A DNA stretch of 64,000 nucleotides, taken from contig JACVTC010000060.1 of the NCBI GenBank assembly GCA_016946835.1, positions 507,501 to 571,500 of the forward strand, in the 5' to 3' direction. The notes under the pieces were generated by a model. That model saw nothing but the letters and a program-made list of their open reading frames with translations. It did no database searches and was not told the DNA's origin. This stretch comes from Neocallimastix lanati (nom. inval.) (taxonomy: Eukaryota > Neocallimastigomycota > Neocallimastigomycetes > Neocallimastigales > Neocallimastigaceae). Numbering within the stretch: position 1 is the first letter of the stretch; every line of letters starts with the position of its first letter. The position numbers and the translations under genes are program-made. Positions 48,714-59,647 of the stretch are shown piece by piece.

Positions 48714-51700
48714 ATTATTATTATTATTAATTATTATTATTATTATTATTATTATTACCTATCATAAAACCAGTCACAGTTATCGTAAATTTGAGGTGTA
48801 ATAGTTAGGGGTTTAAATATTTTCATTGGGGTTGAAGATTTCATTACTTTATTTTCAAAATAGAAACACGCAAAAACAACAAATGCAGGTAAAAGGAAAT
48901 ACATAAAAGTAAAAGTTTTATTTCTGAAAAATAATTTTAAACGTAGCTTCACGATTTGATGCATTTGGGTTAAGAAGGATGGTTTCAAATAAGAATGATT
49001 TTTTTTAAATTGATTTAAAAGTATTTTACTATCTATATATTCATTTTTTTCCATAGGAATGTTAACTTCTTTGTTTGATGAAGATAAAAATAAATTCTTT
49101 TCACTTTTATCCTGTAGCTTAATAAAAAGCTCTTCTAATGTTGGTGCTGTTAATGTAAAACCCTTAATACTATAATAGGGGTCCTTAATCCATTGATTTA
49201 GTTTTGTAAACAATGCGCTAAACGATTTAGAGTATTTAATGGGTAAAGAATAAGAAATAATATAATAATCCTCCTCCTCATCATTTTCTTTTCCATAGAT
49301 TGAACCATTTTTTATCTCATTTGAATTTGAAAAATAGTTTTTTTGAATGTGTTTAGTAGTGGTTGAACCTGGACAATAATTTTCAATTAAACGATCTAAT
49401 AGTATTTCCTTTTTATTATGAATTTGTTTTATTTGAATATCAATTGTATAATTCATATTAAACTTTGTTTTGAGGAAAATACTGCTACCCAAACAAAGGA
49501 TTTTACCTTTGGAAATAATCATTTTACGGTCGGCTAGAAAATCAGCTTCATCCATGTAATGCGTCGTCACAAAAATAGTACAGTTTTCTTTTTTTTGAAC
49601 TAAAAATTCCCAAATAGTTTTACGGGAAAAGGGATCAAGGCCAGTGGTAGGTTCATCCAAAAAAACATATTTAGGATCACCTATAAAAGCTAAAGCAATA
49701 CAAAGTTTTCTTCTCTGTCCACCACTAAGTTCATGAGGAAAACTTATTTTTTTCTCGTAGAGACCAATCTCTTGAAGAATAGTATCAATATCATTTTGAC
49801 TGATTTCTTTTGATCTTTTGATTCCATTAAATAACTTTACGTGTTCTTCCACCGTCAATAATTTACTAAAAGTATCGAATTGGGGACAGTAGCCAAAATC
49901 TTTACAAATGCTTGTTTCATTTCCGAATAAGTCTTTATTATTATAGAAAATATTACCCCTCGAGGCCGACAAAACACCGGTCATAATATTTAATAAAGTT
50001 GATTTTCCTGCACCGTTATGACCTAGAATAGCGAATATTTCATTTTTATAAGCATTAAAACTTATTTCATTTAAAACAAAATCATCCGATTTCCCCTTAA
50101 AAGTTTTTTGAATATTTTCAATCCTAACAGAGGCATTTTTTGTTATTGCTGAATCATCTTCAATATAAGGATTCTGTTCTTTTAAAAGTGCAAAACTGTT
50201 GATATTCTTATTACGGCTATTAAATTTTTTAATAATACAACAACGGAATAAATCAGTGATTGGAAAATGCCATGGACGATGAAGATTACTACCCTGAGGT
50301 AACACATTATCTAAATAAATGGCTAAAGTAAAATAAATGAAAAATGATGCTATTAATCCGAAAAAGTTCAATTTCAAGTCTGGATCCTCCAGAATAGTTG
50401 AAAATGTTACCAACTGACGTTGATCTTCTAAATGGTTAATACTTTTAAAAAAAGAAAAAAACGAAATAGGTGATATTGTGAAATAGCAAAGATTTTTAAT
50501 CCAGTAGGATGAGTTTTCTAAGATGATTTCTTGCAGAAAATAGGATGCAAATAAAAAAATACTAAGAAAGATACTAACAATATTCCCCATTTTTGAATTA
50601 CTTATAAATGTTGAAAAAATAAATGAAAGAGAACAACAAGATAAACCAAAAAAAATCAAAATACATATGATTATTCTTTGTTTAATGAATAAAAATATAT
50701 CAAAATTATAGATAAAATGAGAACCTAAAATACTACTAACAATAATAATTACGCCATATACTATAGCCCAAGATATCCAAATATTTGATTTTCTTAAACC
50801 TATAATAATAAGAGAATTTTTAATTTTTGTTTCTTTTTCTATTACCAAATAATTTAGTAAATTACAAATATATGGAATAAAATAAACGATCATCAAGAAG
50901 GGAATATACGATTTCATACTATTTACACTATATTCAAGTGAAAATTTTTGCTGATCCATAGGTTTCGTTTCTACCTTAATTGAAACATCATTAAATTTAT
51001 TAGATACGGTTTTGATAATGGCTTTATCTATACACATTTGAATTATGGATGCCGTTTGAATAGGATCATAATAGTCATAGTCTAAAATGTACGACTTTTC
51101 TGTATTATATTTTAATATATCTTTTAATTCATTACTATAACCAAAATAAAGAGTATACTCCGTAGGAGAAATGAATTTAATCCCATATTGGAAAAAATTT
51201 ATTTTGGCATGATATTGACTATACAACTCTTGTTCGTTATTAAGAACATTAATTTTCATTTCATAATTTCTTTGATTATTATTATAAAAATTGACAGTGT
51301 AAGGTTCAAATTTAGTAATGTTATTTGGATTTATCTTAACGCGTTCTTCATAATCCAAGTAAAGATTTTGTAAATCTACTTCAAAGTTTGAAAAATTCTC
51401 CTGTTTTTGAAGTATCTTAAAATTTTTAAACAGTTCATTATTTTGAAAATTTAATAAAAATGTATCTTTCAAATTATAATCATTTGGAAATATAAAATCA
51501 AACTGAAATTGAACTTTTTGATAACCGGGTAAATTATTAATATCATCAATGGATAATGCTTTCTTATTATTTATTTCATTAATATTAATTATTTTATCAT
51601 TATATTCAGAATTGAAACCTATTTAAAATATATTTAATATATATAATAACTTCAATAAAAATTTAATTATATCTTTTTTTTTTTTTTTTTAATTTTTAAT

Positions 51701-52086
51701 TTTTATATATTAAATAATAGAAATATTAAATTATAAATAAACATTAATACTATTTATTATTATTATTTATTATTTATTATTAATGCTATTAGGTGTTAAG
51801 TTTTAAATGCTACTTTATTTATTATTATTTATTATTATTTATTATTATTTATTATTATTTATTATTATTTATTATTATTTATTATTATTTATTATTATTT
51901 ATTATTATTTATTATTAATTAATATTTATTATGATTTATTATTATTTATTATTATTAGAGAAATTATAAATTACCTATAATTATAATAATTAAGATTGGA
52001 ATACCAATCTCTATGAAACTTGATATTGATGACCTTTTTTTCAACCTGAAATTACGCCATATTAACGTTTTTATTTGATGAAGCAT
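45884..52086 (-). CDS. ABCA-type full-length ABC transporter, three exons
   Basis: Read as exons 52086-51975, 51618-48759 and 48626-45884, it encodes 1904 residues, within the size range of full ABCA transporters, which move lipids or related substrates across membranes using ATP. Exon 1 gives a start Met, IKTLIWRNFRLKKR and a first membrane helix. Exon 2 gives extracellular domain 1, about six more hydrophobic segments, nucleotide-binding domain 1 (Walker A GHNGAGKST about residue 569, signature LSGGQRRKL about 666, Walker B YVFLDEPTTGLDP about 695) and the first helix of half 2. Exon 3 gives extracellular domain 2, the remaining helices, a Lys-rich linker with a Gln run, and domain 2 (GPNGSGKTT about 1620, ISGGTKRKL about 1719, YLILDEPSAGMDP about 1740). 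Exon phases agree at both junctions. Without splicing, exons 2 and 3 would look like two half genes. Substrate unknown. Confidence 0.85.
48627..48758 (-). other. Intron 2 of the ABCA gene, almost pure AAT repeat
   Basis: 132 bp on the minus strand, with donor GTAATA and acceptor ATAG; nearly everything between is AAT/AATT microsatellite. Splicing joins codon phase 2 to give Asp-Ser-Ala and keeps the frame. Read through, it ends in a stop at once. Confidence 0.75.
51619..51974 (-). other. Intron 1 of the ABCA gene
   Basis: 356 bp, donor GTAATTTATA, acceptor AAATAG, with a TTATTA-type microsatellite and a T run inside. The phase 1 junction restores Gly between the first helix and FNSEYNDK. Confidence 0.75.
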
Positions 52087-52229
52087 ATTTTTGTAAATTG
52101 TTAATATTTTATTTATTATTTATTTATATTTTTTTTTTTTATACTTTTTTTTTTTTATACTTTTTTTTTTTTTTTATACTTTTTTTTTTTTTTTTGTCCT
52201 ATTAAAATATTTTTTTTTTGTCCTATTAA

Positions 52230-52262
<33 letters not shown>

Positions 52263-52485
52263 TTATTTACTATTTTTAAATTTATATATATATATATAAT
52301 ATATTTTAACGGCAGCAAAAATTGTGGAATCTTTATTAATTAAATTTTTATAAAATACATGTAATAAAATTTTATATATATATATATATAAATTTTTATT
52401 ATATAAATATATATATTTTTTTTTTACTTTATTTATTTTTAATCTTTTATTTTTTATTTTAATTTTTATGGTTTATTTTTTAACG
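52087..52485. promoter_or_regulatory. AT-rich region upstream of the ABCA gene
   Basis: Repeated TTTTTTTATACT blocks and two TA dinucleotide runs (about 52228-52250 and 52374-52392). Presumed promoter of the ABCA gene; no specific element recognised. Confidence 0.4.
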
Positions 52486-52938
52486 TCAATCTAAATAGCA
52501 ATTGTATTGATCATTACAGAAATCCTTTAAGCATCTTGTATCTTTTCTTCCACATTTTCTTAAGCAAACTTGATTAAATACAATAATCATTGGTTCACAA
52601 TAAACTTGCTTGTACCAAGGGCAGTTATCTCTTTTTGAAAGAGGTTTACCATTATATTTTGAATCAGATTCCTCTAACGAAGATAATACGGCTTTATTTA
52701 TTTTATGTTCTAAACCTTTTTAAATCTTGATCTTTATTATTTAAAATATAATAATCTTCGGCATATTTCTTACCATTTTCTAAGTAGGAACTGAGAGCTT
52801 CATTAGATATATTGTCTTCATAGTGTAACTTTACAATATTATCAAAGTCGATTATATTTTTAACATAGCTTTCTACAGTATATTTCCTAAAACAAATACT
52901 GAATTTAAAAGGAATAATAACTTTGGTGAAAATTTCAT
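52486..52938 (-). pseudogene. Small secreted cysteine-rich protein gene, frameshifted
   Basis: The start Met at 52938 opens a signal-peptide-like stretch MKFSPKLLFLLNSVFVLG. The coding frame then shifts to one reading KYTVESYVKNIIDFDNIVKL, and near 52720 shifts again to a frame that ends at 52486 with seven cysteines (spacing C-X7-C-X10-C-X3-C-X6-C-X4-C-X5-C) and NDQYNCYLD. All three parts have coding composition unlike the flanks, so this is a once-functional gene of about 150 residues with two frameshifts, or an intact gene with two sequencing indels. The gaps are too short for introns. Family not recognised; the Cys pattern suggests a secreted, disulfide-bonded protein. Confidence 0.6.
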
Positions 52939-54659
52939 TTTTAAATTTTTATTAATTAATTTATGGTAAAAATATAAAGTAATTTATTTATAATATTTAG
53001 GATAAATGATTTTAAATAGTAATAATATATAATGACATATATATTATTGTATATTTTCAAATATTAGTTTTAAAATTATTATTAATAAAATAAAAAATAA
53101 GAATTGAAAAACTTATTTAATAGGTAATTTAATTTTTATTATATAATTAAATTTAGTAAAAGAAATAATTCATAAATAAAAATTAGTATTAATAAAGTTT
53201 GTATAATTAATACAAATAAATATAATATATATTATAGTATAGATCATTTTTTATAATCATTTTATTATTTATTTATTGTTAACATTAAAAGTTGTTTTTC
53301 TTTTTTTACTCCTTTTTTTTTTATCATTTTAAGAAAAATACACTTAATTTATTCCATAATATAATAAATAATAAAAATGTAACCTATTTCATAATTATCC
53401 AATTAAAATTAAAATAAATTAAATTAAAATTTAATTAAAATTTTTAATATTCGTAAAACAAAACAAAAAAAAAAAAAACTTTATTTATTATTAATTTATG
53501 GAATTGATTTAATAACAAAATATTAAAAATATATTACAGATTCATTTGTGTAAATTACATCAGAAATAATAAATAAAGACTAATTGATAAATAAATAATA
53601 ATCTATCCACATTATAGATAAAGTAGTTAGCAATATTCGTAAATATATAAAATATTTATTTATATAATTTTTTATTTTTATTGTTTTATATCTATTTTAT
53701 ATTTATAAAAATATATAAAAATTAATATTAATATAAAATTACTTAAGATTAGTGAATTGCTATTAATATATAAAATATTAACAAAATATAAAATATGTAA
53801 TTATTAGGAATAAGTTTTAATAAATTTATATATATTAATTATTTTCTTTCAATATTCTCATCATTTTTTTTTTTTTTTCTTTTTTTATTTTAAAAAAAAA
53901 AAAAAAAAATTCTAATATTAATAAAATAAAAAATCTCCAAGAAAAATAAAATTTATTTAAATTTAAAATTTTAATTAATAAATACAATTTATAATAAAAA
54001 AAAAATAAAATTAATTCCAATATATCATTTACAATGATAAATTAATATATAAAATTTAATGCAAATAATATATTGAATAAATAATATTTTAATAAAAATA
54101 AATTTATGGAGAATTTTATTAAATTATTATTTGATGGTAATAATAACTATTATGTATTATGTCTAAATATATATTATTAAAATATTATATTTTATATTTT
54201 ATATTGAAGTATATATCATAAAAATTTAGTATTTATAAATATGAAATCCACTTGCTTACAAATTATTATTAAATTTGTAAATATATATTTATATATTCTT
54301 ATTTAGTTTTTTATTTACTAAATAATAATATTTCTAAATAAAAAAAAAAAAAAAAAAATAGAAAATGAATACAGAATTATTAAAAAAAAAAAAGAAAATG
54401 AATACAGAATTAAAAAAAAGAAAATGATATAAAATGAAATATTCAAACCTTAATTAATATAAAATAGTTTTTATGATTCAAACATAAATTAATGTCATAA
54501 ATCAAATTTAAGTCTAATGATTTTATAACAATTTTAATATGTGGCTTGATTTCTATATATTAATTATATTTATAATTAATAATAAATTTTATAGCATAAA
54601 TCAATAAATCAATGTTTTAATTATATTCTTATTATTTTATATTTATATTTATATAGTTA
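52939..54659. other. AT-rich gene-poor region
   Basis: No gene is seen. Contains A and T homopolymers (53865-53910, 54342-54360) and a small tandem repeat of AAAATGAATACAGAATTA (54360-54420). Confidence 0.6.
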
Positions 54660-55195
54660 TTAAATATTTCCTTAAATAATAATTATTAATAGTTTATTCT
54701 AATCACAAGAACAATTAATTAAATAGTTAAAATAAAAGAATAAAATAATGAAAATTATTTCGATCATAAAATTTAAAATTTAATCTATTTAGTTCTATTT
54801 TATAGAACTTTACATAAAAAATATAAAACAATACATTATTAATAAAAATACATGATTAATAAAATACAGAGTACATGATAGAATACAGAATACATGATAA
54901 AATACAGAATAGTGTTTTAGTTTATGATTGAATAATTAAGAGAAAACTAAAACTAATAAATTTAATAATTAAGTGAGTAATTAAATAAATTTAATATTAT
55001 TTTAAATGTATAAAAATTATTTAATTAAATAAAATTTTAATATTAAACTAAATAAATTTTTAATATGTAATTAAATAAATTATTAATTATAATTAAGTGT
55101 ATAATTGAAATATGAGTTAAATAAAAGTTATATTAATTATAACTTAACTAAGAAAATATAATTATTTTGTTGAAAATAATTATATTTTCTTACAC
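54660..55195 (-). mobile_element. Partial gypsy-type LTR remnant
   Basis: Resembles the right-hand part of block A1 (shared landmarks: TTATTTCGATCATAAAAT, AATACAGAATACAT runs, end in TTCTTACA). Left boundary approximate. It ends about 20-25 bp before a tRNA-like sequence, as the other LTRs do. Confidence 0.55.
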
Positions 55196-55214
55196 AGAAT
55201 TATTAAAAATAAGG

Positions 55215-55285
55215 AATTTATCCTAGTGGTTAGTAACTTGGACTTCGATCTGAACTTCGCAGGTTTGATCCCAACTATTAATATT
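55215..55285 (+). pseudogene. tRNA-Arg(UCG)-like relic
   Basis: CTAGTGGTTAGTAACTTGG resembles a D arm with A box, GGACTTCGATCTGAA an anticodon arm with TCG, and TTCGCAGGTTTGATCCC a T arm with B box. Stem pairing is poor, so it is probably a decayed tRNA gene. Confidence 0.4.
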
Positions 55286-55589
55286 TTTTATATTTTATTA
55301 TTTTACTATAAAATCACAATACTTAATTAAATTGATTGGAACAAAACATTGTACTCATAAAATTATTTTTTAATATTATTAAAATCGAAGAAAGTAGAAA
55401 TAGGGAACAAACTTTCCTTGATCTTTAACACTTCAGTGTTTTTTTTATTAAATAAATAAAATATTATTATACACTAATTAATTATTTATTTATTTTGTGT
55501 GTTTAATAAAAAATTATATAATATAATATTTAATAAACTAAAGTTTTTTTTTTTTTTTTTTTAATAGTTTTTTATTGTGCACTCTTTAC

Positions 55590-57840
55590 AGTCAACTGCA
55601 TATTCCAAAAAGTTATGACTGAGTTGTACATCGTTTAGAAGTGCTTTTGGCGGATGAGATAAGAGTACCATTAAATCTTTCTGCATGTCCCGTTTTGAGA
55701 GGGATTGTATGGTATTGTAAATTGATGGATAATTCCATTTTCTTCACAAAAAATGCCGGAAGTTACTATTATTAAAACTCCTTTCCATTATCTTGATCAA
55801 ATGGATTTAATATTTATATTAAATAGGTTAATAAATAAATTTTTGTTAAACCAGATAATAAATTTATTGAAAATCTCACTTTTGTTTTCTGTAAAGATAA
55901 CCCATCCATATCTAGAATAGTCATCTAAAATTGTTAGAACTAACATATTTTAGACCTTGTGGGCCCAGTCATCACTTCCATCAATAATAATAAATATTTT
56001 CTAAGATTTGTTTTGAATTGTTTGGTGAAGGTTTAAATGTTTTATTTTTTTTTTAATTTTAGTTGATACATATTGGACATTTAATTTTTATGTTGATATC
56101 ATTTAATTTAAAAATAAATTAAATGATATCAACATAAAAATTATATTTGGATATATCATAGTGACCTAGGCGTCTGTGCCAGAGGTCCATTGCTTGTTTA
56201 TTGTTAAAATGTATATTATTAATATCATTATTGTTATTTTTATTGAAAATTATTGGATATTTGAATGTAAAAAAAATTTTGTAGGTATTTTTATTGTCTG
56301 ATATTGATTTGTAAATTCTATTACCTTTATCGTCGTAAAACTATTGTTTGTGATAAATTGTTATAATTATTAAAGACGACTTTATAATTTTGAGATACTA
56401 ATTGATTGATTGATAGAGATTAAGTTTCTTTTAATATCTTTTGAATAATATACATTTTTTTTTAAAGTAAATTTATGATTGTTTATATATCCTACAAAAT
56501 CACCGAAGTAATTTGATAATACTTCTTTATACCATTAGCAAGTGATATTTTTGGTTTTGTGGTTTTTAATGTTTATTTGGAGGTTGATATTATTAATTGT
56601 ACTTATTGACGCACCTGAATCTAGAATCCAAAAATATAAAAAATTATTGTTGTTCGTTTTGTTAAATTTGGTCAATGTTATTAATTTGACTAATATTATT
56701 ATTATTAGTTTCGAGATTATTAATTTCAATTTCATTTTCCGAACTGTAGTCTCTGGAGAAGTCTTCTGGATAGTTATCTTTATAATTAATATTGTTATCT
56801 ATAGAATAAATATATTTATTGTTAAAAAATTTTTATTATTATTTTCTATATTTAATTTTTCTTTGATTTTTTCTAAATGTTTTTGTTATTTTTTTTTTGT
56901 TTAATAGTCTTATTTTTTTTATTTTTGAGACATTCCTTTGAGTAATGTCCATATTTACCACATATAAAACATCTTCCGTTTCTTCTTTTTTTTTTTTTTT
57001 TTAGATTTTAAATATTTATATTTGAATTTATTTTTGGTGTTAATTTGAGTATTAAAAATAATTTTTTGGATTTTGTTCTTGTATTTTTCTTTCTTTAATA
57101 TCTGAAAAGGCAATATCTGGAATTAATCTTTTTACGTAGCTACAACACCCACTGAATTGAAAAACATTGATCCATCTCAGATTTTCAGGCAACGCTCTAT
57201 TTAAAATTCCAACTTTTATGTTGTCTGTCATGTCCCCGTGTCTAGGATTTCTAATTTCGTCTAGGTAGATTCTGAAGTGAGGCCAGGAAAATATAAATAT
57301 CATCATTAATGTTAAACATTTAACCTATTTATTTTTGTTCTTCAGTACCATTTTTTTGATGTTCATCTCCTAGGACAAAAGAATCTTGGAAAAATTTCCA
57401 CATTTGAAAAGCCGTTTTACAATGACTTTTCAAGAGCTCCTTAGTTTTTCTCTCCTAGCCTATTAGTTATAATCCACTTCACTAATATATCGTTTTTGAT
57501 GTTTTTTTTTTTGTGATATTCCGATGTCGTAAACAGGTGAGGTATTAAACTTGTCCACGATGTAATTGTTGATATTTCCACGTACATACTTCTTTCTTAA
57601 CTTTTTTTTTTTTTACTTTTGGAGTACTGACATATTCGTCTAGATTATTAATTGATAAAAGATACAAAATAGTTGTCTTCCAGTTTTGAAAATTGTCAAT
57701 TGTTAATTCCGTAACCTGGTTAAAAATTTTCATAATAATTAAAAAAGAGATTCCTTTTTGTATAGAAATTGTTTTCTGTTTCGGTTGTATCAATGTGTTA
57801 ATTTCTGGGATTGTTTCTGGCGTTGATTCTACTCATTTTA
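55590..57840 (-). mobile_element. Ty1/copia fossil, truncated and heavily decayed
   Basis: Translated pieces in copia order on the minus strand: gag (LTIDNFQNWKTTILYLLS, then RALPENLRW), a CCHC knuckle, protease (WILDSGASISTINN), integrase zinc-binding (LWHRRLGHY) and core (ILDDYSRYGWVIFTENKSEI). No reverse transcriptase, RNase H or LTRs were found. The frame is broken in many places (more than six) and the 3' half is missing. A different lineage from the copia element at 23.8 kb, and much older. Confidence 0.8.
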
Positions 57841-58739
57841 GTTTGTTAGGAAAATTGTTAATTTATTAAAATTTTTAATTGATTTTAATTTTATTTATAA
57901 TTTATTATTTTTTTAAAAATTTAAATTTTGATGTCCTTTATATACTTTGATTTGATATTGATCTTAATATATAATAATGTTCTACAAATTATAATAAATA
58001 TTAATAGATTAATTTAAGATATTGATTGATATTATTTTAATTAAGTAAATTATTTCTCAATTTCTTGATTTGATTAATGTTAAATTTTAATTTATAAATA
58101 CCATTCAAAAATTACTGAATGAAAAATGGGATTAATATTATTGAATCTATTTATTATTTGTTTATAGTAAAAAATAAATTTTGATTAAATTATTATTATT
58201 TTAATTTATTATAATGGTATATAATATTAGACAGCAGGTATTACATATGATTATATTATCAATTGTAATGGTGATATTGACAATATTATTTATTTTTATA
58301 TATATTATTTATTTTTATATATATTATTTATTATTTATTATTTATTTTTTATTATTTATTATTTATTATTTATTATTTATTATTTATTATTTATTATTTA
58401 TTATTTATTATTTATTATTTATTATTTATAATTTATTATTTATTATTTATTATTTATTATTTATTTTTTATTATTTATTATTTATTATTTATTATTTATT
58501 ATTTATTATTTATTATTTATTATTTATTATTTATTATTTATTATTTATTATTTATTATTTATTATTTATTATTTATTATTTATTATTTATTATTTATTAT
58601 TTATTTTTTATTATTTATTATTTATTATTTATTATTTATTATTTATTATTTATTATTTATTTTTTATTTTTTATTTTTTATTATTTATTATTTATTATCT
58701 ATTTTTAATTACTTATTAATCATTTATATAAATTTTTTT
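57841..58739. repeat. AT-rich spacer with a long TTATTTA microsatellite
   Basis: 58300-58700 is a nearly uninterrupted 7-bp TTATTTA array with occasional TTATTTTT variants. The 164-residue Leu/Ile/Tyr frame across it is repeat translation, not a gene. Arrays of this kind follow each tRNA-Ser in the window. Confidence 0.8.
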
Positions 58740-58762
58740 GAATAAAATAATATTAATTATTC
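58740..58762 (+). promoter_or_regulatory. Orphan copy of the tRNA upstream near-palindrome
   Basis: Same 23-bp element as before the tRNA-Ser genes, but no tRNA follows within the window. Instead the gypsy LTR begins 20 bp after it. Confidence 0.55.
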
Positions 58763-58782
58763 AGAAATTTTTAATTTTCAAT

Positions 58783-59081
58783 TGTTAAGGTTTTAGAGAA
58801 TTAAATAAAAATAAAGTAAGGAAACACAAATTTTATTTATTTATTTATTATTTTTATTTATAAATTTATTTGATTTTATTTGATGATATTTAAAAATTAG
58901 TAGCAAAATTTACAACTATTTATACTTTTTTTCAAGGCATAAAAGTTGTTCTTGCCACTAAATTACATTTTATTTATTTTTTTTTTTTAAAAACTATTAA
59001 ATTTAAATTGATTTTTATAATTAATTATATAAAATTTAATTATAACAATATAAATAAAATACATTTATAATATTAATAAAA

Positions 59082-59133
<52 letters not shown>

Positions 59134-59629
59134 TTATTTATTTAAAAATATCTAAAATATTACTAATAAGAATTTATTTAATTGGCTATAATTTTTATTA
59201 CAATCTGTTAAAATATTCAAATAAAAATAAAAATACTATTCTAATATAAAGGTTTTTAATAAAATAAAATATTTTTCAATATAAAATAAAACATTTCGAT
59301 ATAAAATTTTATAATAAAAAGTTAAAATATAATATATAAATTTTTAATTATCAATATATAAAAATATTATTAATATAAATTTTCATTATTAATATAAAAA
59401 AAATAAGATTTATTATTAATATTGCTAATATAAGTTTTAAATATATAAAAATATTACTATTAATATAAGATTTAATATAAAAATATAAAGTTTAATATAA
59501 TTTTTGATTTAATTTTTGATCTTTGGATTTAAAAATTTATTAAAGTACAAAAATAATAATGTACACATAATGTATTAGAAATAAATCGTAGATTTAATTA
59601 AGAATGCATTATTTAGTACATTCTTATCA
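58783..59629 (-). repeat. Gypsy 3' LTR (inferred limits, about 847 bp)
   Basis: On the minus strand it would run from TGATAAGAATGTAC to CCTTAACA, giving imperfect inverted ends. It contains GTATAAATAG (about 58915-58925), a TATA-like motif in the element's sense orientation, and is close in length to block B (834 bp). It also holds a 48-base T run (59084-59131). Limits need the other LTR. Confidence 0.6.
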
Positions 59630-59647
59630 AGATGCCCCGACGAAGAC

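Noticed and set aside
51470-51472. TTG at 51472 as the start of the upstream ABCA half
   Set aside because: The frame continues upstream to a 3' splice site, and a proper ATG exon with the first membrane helix lies at 52086-51975.
58214-58708. Long open frame (164 residues, Leu/Ile/Tyr only)
   Set aside because: It is the translation of a TTATTTA microsatellite and has no other coding signal.
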